Shown piece by piece: positions 48,933 to 56,233 of a DNA stretch of 64,000 nucleotides; position 1 is the first letter of the stretch; each line of letters opens with the position of its first letter. A model generated the notes under the pieces. The model made no database searches. It was not told the DNA's origin and saw only the letters and a list, made by a program, of their open reading frames with translations. Source of the stretch: Rhodocyclales bacterium GT-UBC. Its GTDB lineage: Bacteria > Pseudomonadota > Gammaproteobacteria > Burkholderiales > Rhodocyclaceae. The DNA is taken from contig QXPY01000005.1 of the NCBI GenBank assembly GCA_003583745.1, positions 124,001-188,000 of the forward strand. The letters are read 5' to 3'. A program made the position numbers and the translations under genes.

Positions 48933-49946
48933 CTAGGCGACGCTTACCCTGACCTGTTGTTCAAGCGGCTCGAAGCTGAAACGCACCGGCAGGAATGCCT
49001 CGATCACCTCGCAGTTGGTCCGCAGGTGCGACGACAGCACCGTCGTCGTCAGGCTGCCCTGGCCGGCCAGGGCCATCGGCAACAACAGCTGGTCGGCCAG
49101 ATACTCGCCGACCGGCGCGCCACTGGCACGGAACAGCCGGGCCTCGCGCGCCGCCCGGTCGGCCACCACTTCGGCGGGCACGCCGCGTTCGCCAAACGCA
49201 GTGAAGACCTCGCTCACCTCCGGGTAGTCGAGCACCAGCATCAAGACGTTGCCCGGCCCCTCGTTGCTCGGCAGCACGCGCAACTCCTCGTCGAGCACGC
49301 CGAGCTGGCCGGCCGCCCGCTGCATCTCGCGTTTGGCAACCTCGGCCGGCACGCCGGCCACCACCCCGACCGCCGCCTGACGCCGCAGATCGCCCCGCGT
49401 ATTCAGGCGCAAGGGTTGCCAGGCGGCGACCGGCGCCGTCGCCGCCAGTACCTCGCCGCCACCCGCCGGGTAAAAGCCGTGGCGCAGCAACTGGATATCC
49501 AGCGTCACGCCCATGCGGCGCAGCAGCGGCTGCCAGCTGCGGATCAGGAAATCGGCCGGCGGCGCGGCCGGGTTATGCGTGCCGCCGCTGACCCGCAGGG
49601 TGCTCGGGCCATCGGCAAACCACAGCGCCGGCAACACCGTCTGCAGCACCAGGGTGGAACTGCCGGCCGAGCCGATGGCATGGCGATAATCCCCACCCCG
49701 CACCGGCCCCGGCGTGAAACGCAGTTGCTGCGAGCCGGCCACCGCCCCTTCCACCTCGGCCCCGCACACCGCCGCCGCAGCCTGCACCGCCGTCAGATGC
49801 TGGCGCAACAGCCCTGGCTTCTTGCGCCCGGCCCGAATGCGCTCGATGGCAAAAGGCGTCCCGGTAATCATCGACAGGCTCAAGGCTGTCCGCAAAATCT
49901 GGCCCCCGCCCTCACCGCGGGAACCATCAAGTTCTAAGCATTCCAT
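48933..49946 (-). CDS. rtcA: RNA 3'-terminal phosphate cyclase
   Basis: RtcA converts RNA 3'- or 2'-phosphate ends to 2',3'-cyclic phosphate with ATP through a covalent His-AMP. The 337-residue protein has EGGGQILRTALSLSMITG, GGTHNPAAPPADFL and the catalytic His at about 307 in SSHLRTN. It is the last gene of the RNA repair operon, 15 bases after the nucleotidyltransferase gene. In Salmonella RtcA activity is needed for induction of the operon. Confidence 0.95.
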   Translation of the reverse strand: MECLELDGSRGEGGGQILRTALSLSMITGTPFAIERIRAGRKKPGLLRQHLTAVQAAAAVCGAEVEGAVAGSQQLRFTPGPVRGGDYRHAIGSAGSSTLVLQTVLPALWFADGPSTLRVSGGTHNPAAPPADFLIRSWQPLLRRMGVTLDIQLLRHGFYPAGGGEVLAATAPVAAWQPLRLNTRGDLRRQAAVGVVAGVPAEVAKREMQRAAGQLGVLDEELRVLPSNEGPGNVLMLVLDYPEVSEVFTAFGERGVPAEVVADRAAREARLFRASGAPVGEYLADQLLLPMALAGQGSLTTTVLSSHLRTNCEVIEAFLPVRFSFEPLEQQVRVSVA

Positions 49947-49961
49947 ATCTTTTCTTTTTCG

Positions 49962-50783
49962 TTATCCAGACACCGCCAACACCGTCCGCATCAGAAACGC
50001 ATCCAGTTCGACGGCATCGCCTTCCGGCTTCTTGTAATCGGCATCGACCACACCCCGCGCCAATTCACTTTCGATGAAAGCGTGAATATGCGGCCAGCGC
50101 GGGCTGTATTCGGCCTCGCCGGCGCGCATCTTGATGGCCAGCAGGGCGTTGATTTCTTCGCGCAGCGCCGCGTCCGTCACCAGCTGTTCGGCCAGATCGG
50201 CGAAGCGCATCGGCGGCTGGCCGAGGCTGCGCTCGATCCATTGCACTGCCAGTAGCGGACGCAGCACGTAGAGGTACTTCTTTAGCCGCACCCGGTCGCC
50301 TTGCAAGTGCTCGCGAAAATTACGCCGCGCCATCGCCAGATAGTGATAGCGCCCGCGCTTTGGGGAAAACCACTGCCTTGCCAAATCGCGAATGCCTGCG
50401 CTCAAGGCCTTGTCCTCCCGATAAACCACCGGCGAATCCAGCCACTCGAGCAGCACCGGATTGGCCCGCCGCAAGAGGCGCAGCGCCTTGCGCAACTCCC
50501 AGCCGCCGACGTCGAGTTCGTCGCTGATCGGCAATTCGATCACATCGCGCTTCGCCTCGACGGCCAGATACCACGGCAGGCGATGGACGTAGAGAAAACG
50601 CACGTCGTAATCGCTGTCCGGCGAGGCGAAACCCCATCCCCGGCTGCCCGACTCGCAGGCGTAGAGGACCGTGACATCGTGTTCGGCCTCGATCTCCTCC
50701 AGCGCCTGCATGACCCGCCGGCGAACCGCTGGGTCGATCGGGTGGGCGCTGAGGACCTTGCGGCCTTCCAAACATTCAGACAT
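49962..50783 (-). CDS. Predicted nucleotidyltransferase in the RNA repair operon
   Basis: A 273-residue protein of the YcgL-type nucleotidyltransferase family (COG3541). The metal-binding motif is GSRGWGFASPDSDYDVRFLY (GS, then DxD). It lies between rtcB (3 bases) and rtcA (15 bases). Its reaction is not known; adding nucleotides to, or adenylylating, damaged RNA ends is one possibility in this setting. ATG 50783 is preferred to GTG 50786. Confidence 0.85.
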   Translation of the reverse strand: MSECLEGRKVLSAHPIDPAVRRRVMQALEEIEAEHDVTVLYACESGSRGWGFASPDSDYDVRFLYVHRLPWYLAVEAKRDVIELPISDELDVGGWELRKALRLLRRANPVLLEWLDSPVVYREDKALSAGIRDLARQWFSPKRGRYHYLAMARRNFREHLQGDRVRLKKYLYVLRPLLAVQWIERSLGQPPMRFADLAEQLVTDAALREEINALLAIKMRAGEAEYSPRWPHIHAFIESELARGVVDADYKKPEGDAVELDAFLMRTVLAVSG

Positions 50784-50786
50784 CAC

Positions 50787-52004
50787 TCATCCTTTCACAC
50801 ACACCACCTGCCGCAAGGTATGCACCACTTCCACCAGCTCGCGCTGGGCGTGCATCACGGCGTCGATATCCTTGTAGGCCATCGGGATTTCGTCGATCAC
50901 GTCGCTATCCTTGCGGCATTCGACGTGGGCGGTGGCCTTGATCTGGTCGTCCACGGTGAAACGGCGTTTCGCCTCATTGCGGCTCATGGTGCGACCGGCG
51001 CCGTGGCTGCAGGAGCAGAAGGATTCTTCGTTACCCAGGCCGCGCACAATGTAGCTGCGGGCACCCATCGATCCCGGAATGATCCCGAGTTCGCCCTTCT
51101 TGGCCGACACCGCGCCCTTGCGCGTCACCAGCACCTCGCTACCGAAGTGGGTTTCGCGCTGCACGTAGTTGTGGTGGCAGTTCACCGCTTCGATATCGGC
51201 CGCGAACGGCTTGGCGATGACCTGACGGGCCGCGGCAACCACGTTGACCATCATCGCGTCGCGGTTGCGGCGCGCGTAGTCCTGCGCCCAACCGACGGCT
51301 TCGACGTAATCGGCGAAGTGCTCGGAACCTTCCTCGAAGTAGGCGAGATCCTTGTCCGGCAGGTTGGCGAGGTGCTGGCGCATATCGGCCTGGGCCAGTT
51401 CGATGAAATGGCTACCAATGGCGTTTCCCACCCCGCGTGACCCGGAGTGCAACATGAACCAGACCTGATCGGCCTCGTCCAGGCACACCTCGATGAAGTG
51501 GTTACCGGTTCCCAGGGTTCCCAGGTGCTTGTAGTTATTGGTGTTCTTCAGGCGCGGATACTTCTCGGTGATGCGCTCGAAACCCGGGCGCAGCGCGGCC
51601 CACATCGCGTCGACCACGGCCGGCGGGTTTTCCCAGGAACCTTTATCGCGGCGACCCTGCGTCACGGTGCGCCCGTGCGGCACGGCGGCCTCGATGGCCG
51701 AGCGCAGGCCGTGCAGGTTATCCGGCAAATCGGCGGCGGTCAGCGTCGTGCGGGCCGCCATCATTCCGCAACCGATATCGACCCCGACCGCAGCCGGGAT
51801 GATCGCGCCCTGGGTCGGGATTACGCTACCGATGGTCGAACCCTTACCCAGGTGCACGTCCGGCATCACCGCCAGGTGGCGGAAGATGAAGGGCATTCTG
51901 GCCGTATTCATCAACTGCTTGCGTGCGTCATCCTCGACCGGCACGCCTTCGGTCCACAACTTGATCACCTTGCCTTGGCTCACTGCCTGAGTCTGGTACG
52001 TCAT
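50787..52004 (-). CDS. rtcB: RNA-splicing ligase RtcB
   Basis: RtcB joins RNA 2',3'-cyclic phosphate or 3'-phosphate ends to 5'-OH ends using GTP and manganese. The 405-residue protein has GVDIGCGMMAA (metal-binding Cys), HSGSRGVGN, and CSHGAGRTMSR with the His that takes GMP. ATG 52004 has AAAGGAAAAG upstream. A 285-base gap before it holds a tRNA-like RNA. Confidence 0.97.
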   Translation of the reverse strand: MTYQTQAVSQGKVIKLWTEGVPVEDDARKQLMNTARMPFIFRHLAVMPDVHLGKGSTIGSVIPTQGAIIPAAVGVDIGCGMMAARTTLTAADLPDNLHGLRSAIEAAVPHGRTVTQGRRDKGSWENPPAVVDAMWAALRPGFERITEKYPRLKNTNNYKHLGTLGTGNHFIEVCLDEADQVWFMLHSGSRGVGNAIGSHFIELAQADMRQHLANLPDKDLAYFEEGSEHFADYVEAVGWAQDYARRNRDAMMVNVVAAARQVIAKPFAADIEAVNCHHNYVQRETHFGSEVLVTRKGAVSAKKGELGIIPGSMGARSYIVRGLGNEESFCSCSHGAGRTMSRNEAKRRFTVDDQIKATAHVECRKDSDVIDEIPMAYKDIDAVMHAQRELVEVVHTLRQVVCVKG

Positions 52005-52069
52005 TTTCTTTTCCTTTCTAACCCGCAGCGCGATGGTAACGGCTGCGCGGCAATTCATATTGCATTAGT

Positions 52070-52153
52070 TGGTGGGCACGGCGGGACTCGAACCCGCAGT
52101 AAGCCGCCATCGGGCATTACACCGATGTGCGGAGAAGCTTTAAACGCGCGCCA
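52070..52153 (-). ncRNA. tRNA-like RNA with encoded CCA between zinc-ribbon gene and rtcB
   Basis: On the minus strand TGGCGCG (52153-52147) pairs with CGTGCCC (52080-52074) except for the first position, giving an acceptor-like stem followed by A and an encoded CCA (52070). A canonical T arm (GCGGG, loop TTCGAGT, CCCGC) precedes the 3' strand. The centre is one long hairpin: CCGC and GCGG plus CATCGG and CCGATG with an 8-base loop. No D arm is visible. It is 84 bases, co-transcribed with the repair genes. The rest of the 285-base gap holds no gene. It is not a normal tRNA; a YrlA-like role is possible. Confidence 0.7.
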
Positions 52154-52289
52154 TTCCTGGAACCTTGCGCAGACCCCGGAACTGCATCCTCAAATACCGC
52201 TCCCCGCCGAAGCTTTCGGTTTTACCCTTCACCGGTCTCGTCACCTGTTTACCGGCCGCTCGCCGTTTCGCGTTCGTGCCCTTGTTCGT

Positions 52290-52715
52290 TCACCGCCCAC
52301 AGGCCGTTTCCGCCAGCCACGCCAGTTTCCGCAAGCGGCCGGCCAGCGAGGTCTGCCGCGCCTGTTCCTTGCGCTGGCGTTCCCTGGCCCGGCAGGCGGC
52401 ACAGCGCTTGGCCCGCGTGTATTGCCCGCCGCCGGCGGTTTCGTACCACCAGCGTTGCCGTTCGGCGGTCCAGATCTCTGCGGCACCGCAATCGCAGCAG
52501 GTGAAGGCTTGATCGACGTAATAGCCGCGCAGGGCGAAATCGCTCATGCCGTAGCTGTTGTCGATGGCCAGCTTGCTGTAATCGACCAGGACGATACGGC
52601 CCGTCGGACGTAGCGCCGCGACCCGCCGGGCCGCCCCCGCCAACTGGCGGCGGGCCAGCCGGGCGGCCCTGATTTCGGCCCGGCGCTGCTTGCAGCTTTT
52701 TCGTACTTTCGTCAT
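52290..52715 (-). CDS. Zinc-ribbon protein in the RNA repair operon
   Basis: A 141-residue basic protein. The first 30 residues are very rich in Arg and Lys (MTKVRKSCKQRRAEIRAARL) and could bind RNA. A zinc ribbon is formed by C73/C74/C76 and C105-x-x-C108 (FTCCDCGAAE and RCAACRARER). ATG 52715 has AGGAG 9 bases upstream. It lies 34 bases after the slipin gene. A role in recognising damaged RNA is inferred. Confidence 0.78.
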   Translation of the reverse strand: MTKVRKSCKQRRAEIRAARLARRQLAGAARRVAALRPTGRIVLVDYSKLAIDNSYGMSDFALRGYYVDQAFTCCDCGAAEIWTAERQRWWYETAGGGQYTRAKRCAACRARERQRKEQARQTSLAGRLRKLAWLAETACGR

Positions 52716-52749
52716 GCCTTCTCCTTTCTGCCGGCAATCCGGCCCATTC

Positions 52750-53886
52750 TTACTTCGTCAGCGTCACCAGCCCGTTCAACACCTGATCGAGGCCACCGAA
52801 GACCGAGATGCGGTCGATCCGTTCGGCCACCCGTTCCAGGGTTTCCAGTTCTTTCAAGCGCAAGGCAACCGGGTTGTCTTCCATCACCTTGGCGGTATTG
52901 AGCAACGAACGGGTCGCCGCCGTTTCCTCGCGCCGGCGCAAGACATTGGCTTCCGCCGCCTTGCCGGCTTCCACCACCTGCGCCAGGATGGCTTTCATCT
53001 CGCCCGGCAGCACGATGTCCTTGACGCCGACGCCGCCGATTTCGAGACCGAACCCAGCCAGTTTTTTGGCGACATGCTGGCTCACCACCTCGTCGATCAA
53101 CTGTTTGCTCTCCAGCAATTCGTCGAGGTTGCGCGTGCCGACCACCGCCCGCAGGCCGAATTGCAGCTCGCGGTAGAGGTGTTCGGCCGGCTTCGCCAGC
53201 TTGGCGAAAGCCGTGCTCACGTCGTCAAAACGCCAGGTGGCGGCGAGGTTGAGACGCAGCCCGACCTTGTCGCGGGTAAGGATTTCCTGGCCGCTCACTT
53301 CCATGGTCTGCCAGCGCAGATCGACCAAATCCACTTGCAGATCGCGGTTGAAGCGCCAGTAGGCGGTCACGCCCGGCGACAGCAAGGGCTGTTGCACGCC
53401 GTCGATACGCAGCAAGCCGACATGCGCCGCCGGCACCTGCACGACCAAAACGCCGTTCAACCCCGACACCGGGCGACCGCGCAGCGACGGCTGCAACAGG
53501 CGTTTCACCATGACAGCCGGCAAGGCGGCACTGGTACGCAGATCGACCTTCTCCAGCCGATGCGCCACCACCCCGCGCCAAAAGAAGCGGCGGGCGGCCG
53601 GCGGCAACACTTCAACCAGGACTTCGTTTTCGTAACGCAGCCCGACTTCGTCCTCATTCATTTCCATGCAAACGAAATGGCGCTCGGCTTCGGCCGGCTC
53701 GTTCTGGCGCAGGTAATCGACGAGATCGCTATCGAGCATCGGCGTATCGGTGTGCCACACGGTCAGCGACAGCTCGTTGAACGGGTCAAACAGGTAGTGA
53801 CGACCCGGATTGAGGATGCGCTGGAAATCGCCATTGCGCAGCAGGGCGGCCCGTTCATTCTTCTTCACGATGAAACGCTTCAACAT
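52750..53886 (-). CDS. Slipin (SPFH/band 7) family protein
   Basis: A 378-residue SPFH-domain protein. The N-terminus (MLKRFIVKKNERAALLRNGDFQRILNPGRHYLFDP) has the slipin beta-barrel start but no clear membrane helix, and the band 7 core is at about residues 155-300 (LLSPGVTAYWRFNRDL onwards), followed by a helical tail. Slipins form rings or scaffolds on membranes. It is the first protein gene of the RtcR-controlled operon. ATG 53886 has AGGGAGAAG upstream. Confidence 0.85.
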   Translation of the reverse strand: MLKRFIVKKNERAALLRNGDFQRILNPGRHYLFDPFNELSLTVWHTDTPMLDSDLVDYLRQNEPAEAERHFVCMEMNEDEVGLRYENEVLVEVLPPAARRFFWRGVVAHRLEKVDLRTSAALPAVMVKRLLQPSLRGRPVSGLNGVLVVQVPAAHVGLLRIDGVQQPLLSPGVTAYWRFNRDLQVDLVDLRWQTMEVSGQEILTRDKVGLRLNLAATWRFDDVSTAFAKLAKPAEHLYRELQFGLRAVVGTRNLDELLESKQLIDEVVSQHVAKKLAGFGLEIGGVGVKDIVLPGEMKAILAQVVEAGKAAEANVLRRREETAATRSLLNTAKVMEDNPVALRLKELETLERVAERIDRISVFGGLDQVLNGLVTLTK

Positions 53887-54171
53887 TTTTCTTCTCCCTC
53901 TTTGACACACATCGTCTTCAAAATTCGTCATTCAACTTGCCGGCTCACGCCGGTCCGGCGGGCGTTCCGGTCGGCTCCTGCGGGGGAGCCGCCGGTGCGG
54001 GCAATCCGGGCTGGCAGCGGCCGGGACATCGCCCCGGCCACGCGGCCCGCTTGCCCTGACACCGACTGCCCTGCCGCACAAGCGGACCGAAGCGCCGGGC
54101 CGGACCGGCGGCGGGTGCTTGCGCATGCCGCAGCCGACGGGTACTGCAACTTCACTGTCGTTAAAGGACAG
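53887..54171 (-). other. Hairpin-rich leader of the RNA repair operon
   Basis: No protein gene. On the transcribed strand several perfect hairpins follow the tRNA: ACTGTC/GACAGT with a 7-base loop (next to the tRNA end), GGCCGGG/CCCGGCC with a 7-base loop (54019-54039), CGGCTCC/GGAGCCG with a 6-base loop (53972-53991), and CCGGC/GCCGG with a GTGA loop (near 53940-53953). They may protect, process or regulate the transcript between the tRNA and the slipin start. Confidence 0.5.
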
Positions 54172-54244
54172 TTTTGGAGCGGGAGTCGAACCCGCGACAG
54201 ACCGTTGATGAGACGGTTGCTCTACCCGACTGAGCTATCCAAAG
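54172..54244 (-). tRNA. tRNA with CAU anticodon inside the rtc operon leader
   Basis: A complete cloverleaf on the minus strand, 73 bases: acceptor CTTTGGA/TCCAAAA (6 pairs, first pair C-A mismatched), D stem GCTC/GAGC with loop AGTCGGGTA, anticodon arm ACCGT-CTCATCA-ACGGT (anticodon CAT in DNA), 5-base variable loop, T arm GCGGG-TTCGACT-CCCGC. CCA is not encoded. The C1-A72 mismatch recalls initiator tRNA, but the D stem C-G pair and the lack of three G-C pairs in the anticodon stem do not. It may be a Met/Ile2-type elongator or a dedicated decoy. It abuts the upstream tRNA-like segment with no gap. Confidence 0.8.
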
Positions 54245-54372
54245 GGGGGATGACCGGGAATCGAACCCGAACGAACCACCTGGCACCCCGATATCGCTTT
54301 CCCGCGACGGCGGCATACGGCGGAATGACCGGATTGCTCCGAACCCCACCGCACCGGCGGGGTGGAACCCCC
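54245..54372 (-). ncRNA. tRNA-like segment with T arm, first element of the rtc transcript
   Basis: On the minus strand there is a good T arm (TCGGG, loop TTCGATT, CCCGG at 54270-54254) followed by a 3' acceptor-like strand TCATCCCC. GGGGGT at 54372-54367 can pair with ATCCCC, enclosing 128 bases, too long for a tRNA. Inside are a CCCCGCCG/CGGTGGGG hairpin and a weaker copy of the T-arm/acceptor block (GGTCATTCC near 54325-54345), as if two tRNA 3' ends were repeated. It is probably a degenerate or fused tRNA-like element. Confidence 0.45.
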
Positions 54373-54413
54373 TGCCCGTCGGCCTTGCCGCAAGTCGGCG
54401 ATGGCTTTCTTAT

Positions 54414-54429
54414 TGCGAGAGATGTGCCA
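54414..54429 (-). promoter_or_regulatory. Sigma-54 promoter of the RNA repair operon
   Basis: TGGCACATCTCTCGCA on the minus strand matches the sigma-54 consensus TGGCAC-N5-TTGCA with one change, with GG and GC exactly at -24 and -12. Transcription should start near 54403, just before the tRNA-like elements. RtcR, encoded divergently, is the expected activator. Confidence 0.85.
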
Positions 54430-54512
54430 GGACGTGAAAAATCAACTAATCCACTGAATCAATTGGTTTTATTAAAAACCCAGGCAAATGAATAAGGAAA
54501 TATTCCAATCCT

Positions 54513-54540
54513 TTGCTATAGTGATTTATCCATTTATATA
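54513..54540 (+). promoter_or_regulatory. Probable sigma-70 promoter of rtcR
   Basis: TTGCTA (54513-54518) and TATATA (54535-54540) with a 16-base spacer, in an AT-rich stretch. A near-palindrome GGAAATATTCC (about 54497-54507) lies just upstream and could be part of an RtcR binding site. Confidence 0.5.
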
Positions 54541-54596
54541 AACCCGGGCAGGACTTTGGCGCTCCGCCCAACTTGCCCACGGAAGATCCTCGCAGC

Positions 54597-56204
54597 ATGA
54601 AAAAAACGGTCGTCATCGGTTTTCTCGGCACCCAGCTCGACTACGCCGGCAAGGGCAGCCCGCGCTGGGACAAATGGCGGCCGACGGTGGCGCTGTGCCA
54701 GCAGGAAGATCTGGTCGTGCATCGGCTGGAACTGATCCACGATCTGCGCAACCGCAGCCTTGCCGAGCGCATCGGCAACGACATCGCCCGCATTTCGCCG
54801 GAAACCGAGTTCAAGCGGCTGGAAATGGAATTGCGCGACCCCTGGGATTTCGAGGAGGTCTACACCGCCCTGCACGAACTGGCGCGCAACTATCCCTTCG
54901 ACACCGAGAACGAGGATTACCTGATCCACATCACCACCGGCACGCACGTCGCGCAGATCTGCTGGTTCCTGCTCGCCGAGGCGCATTACCTGCCGGCCCG
55001 CCTGCTGCAGACCTCGCCGCCGCGCAAGAAGGAGATTGCCAACAGCGTCGGCAGCTACGAGATCATCGACCTCGATCTGTCGCGCTACGACCGCATCGCC
55101 CAGCGCTTCGCCCGCGAGCGCGACGACAACCTGTCCTTCCTCAAATCCGGCATCGCCACCCGCAACCCGGCTTTCAACCGGATGATCGAGCAGATCGAAC
55201 AGGTCGCCGGCCGCTCGCGGGCGCCGATGCTGCTGGTCGGCCCGACCGGCGCCGGCAAGTCCTTCCTCGCCCGCCGCGTCTTCGAACTGAAACGCCAGCG
55301 CCAGCAACTGAAAGGCCGTTTCATCGAGGTCAATTGCGCCACGCTGCGCGGCGATTCGGCGATGTCCACGCTCTTCGGCCACAGCAAGGGGGCGTTCACC
55401 GGCGCCCAGCAGGACCGGCCGGGCCTGCTGCGCTCCGCCGACGGCGGCCTGCTCTTTCTCGACGAAATCGGCGAACTCGGCCTCGACGAACAGGCCATGC
55501 TGCTCAAGGCCATCGAGGAAAAGCGCTTCTTCCCCTTCGGCAGCGACCAGGAAGCGAGCAGCGACTTCCAGCTCATCGCCGGCACCCACCGCGACCTGCG
55601 CCAGTGGGTGCGCCAGGGCAAGTTCCGAGAAGACCTTTACGCCCGCATCAACCTATGGACCTTCGACCTGCCCGGCCTCAGCGGCCGCCCGGAGGACATC
55701 GAACCCAACCTCGACTACGAACTGGAGCGCTTTGCCGCCGAACACGGCCAACTGGTGCGCTTCAACGTCGAGGCGCGGCGTCGCTACCTCGCCTTCGCGA
55801 CCTCGGCCAACGCCGCCTGGCGCGGCAACTTCCGCGAACTCGGTGCCTCCCTCACCCGTCTGGCGACGCTCGCCACCGCCGGACGCATTACCGAAAGCGA
55901 CGTCACCGACGAAATCGCCCGCCTCACCCACAGCTGGCGCGACGAAACCGCCGCCGATGCCTGCACGCAGGTACTCGGCAGCGCCGCCGAACAACTGGAC
56001 CTGTTCGACCGCTGCCAGCTCAATACGGTGATCGCCGTCTGCCGGACCAGCAGCAGCCTGTCGGAAGCCGGGCGACGCCTTTTCGCCAGCTCGCGGGTCG
56101 AAAAAAAGCAAAGCAACGATGCGGATCGACTGCGCAAATACCTGGCGCGCTTCGCACTCAAATTCGAGCTGTTGCGCCAGAATGTTCAGATCGCCATAGA
56201 CTGA
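54597..56204 (+). CDS. rtcR: RtcR, sigma-54 dependent activator with CARF sensor domain
   Basis: RtcR activates the RNA repair operon. In Salmonella its divergent CARF domain binds 5' tRNA fragments ending in 2',3'-cyclic phosphate. Here residues 1-180 are the CARF-like domain (VVIGFLGTQLDYAGKG, DYLIHITTGTHVAQICWF), followed by the AAA+ domain with Walker A GPTGAGKS (215-222), GAFTGA (265-270) for sigma-54 contact and LLFLDE (285-290), and a C-terminal helix-turn-helix near residue 490. Length 535, start ATG 54597. It is divergent from the operon. Confidence 0.95.
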   Translation: MKKTVVIGFLGTQLDYAGKGSPRWDKWRPTVALCQQEDLVVHRLELIHDLRNRSLAERIGNDIARISPETEFKRLEMELRDPWDFEEVYTALHELARNYPFDTENEDYLIHITTGTHVAQICWFLLAEAHYLPARLLQTSPPRKKEIANSVGSYEIIDLDLSRYDRIAQRFARERDDNLSFLKSGIATRNPAFNRMIEQIEQVAGRSRAPMLLVGPTGAGKSFLARRVFELKRQRQQLKGRFIEVNCATLRGDSAMSTLFGHSKGAFTGAQQDRPGLLRSADGGLLFLDEIGELGLDEQAMLLKAIEEKRFFPFGSDQEASSDFQLIAGTHRDLRQWVRQGKFREDLYARINLWTFDLPGLSGRPEDIEPNLDYELERFAAEHGQLVRFNVEARRRYLAFATSANAAWRGNFRELGASLTRLATLATAGRITESDVTDEIARLTHSWRDETAADACTQVLGSAAEQLDLFDRCQLNTVIAVCRTSSSLSEAGRRLFASSRVEKKQSNDADRLRKYLARFALKFELLRQNVQIAID

Positions 56205-56233
56205 CTCTTCCTCACTCCAACAGCACACACGAC

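Noticed and set aside
48906-49937. 343-residue plus-strand frame over rtcA
   Set aside because: Arg/His/Gln-rich antisense shadow of a clear RtcA gene.
52070-52153. Naming the tRNA-like RNA as YrlA
   Set aside because: No Rsr/Ro60 gene and no recognised Y-stem with the Ro-binding sequence are present, so only a general tRNA-like label is supported.
51447-52613. 388-residue plus-strand frame across rtcB, the tRNA-like RNA and the zinc-ribbon gene
   Set aside because: It covers three supported features on the other strand and matches no family.
54172-54244. Calling the CAU tRNA an initiator tRNA
   Set aside because: The C1-A72 mismatch fits, but the D-stem pair is C-G and the anticodon stem lacks three consecutive G-C pairs next to the loop.
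54281-54297. Sigma-54-like TGGCAC sequence on the plus strand towards rtcR
   Set aside because: The distance to the next GC is two bases too long for a -24/-12 promoter. It lies within the tRNA-like segment.
52690-54495. 601-residue open frame on the plus strand across slipin and the tRNA region
   Set aside because: It is antisense to the slipin gene and to the tRNA, and has no recognisable domain. Long antisense frames are common in this GC-rich DNA.
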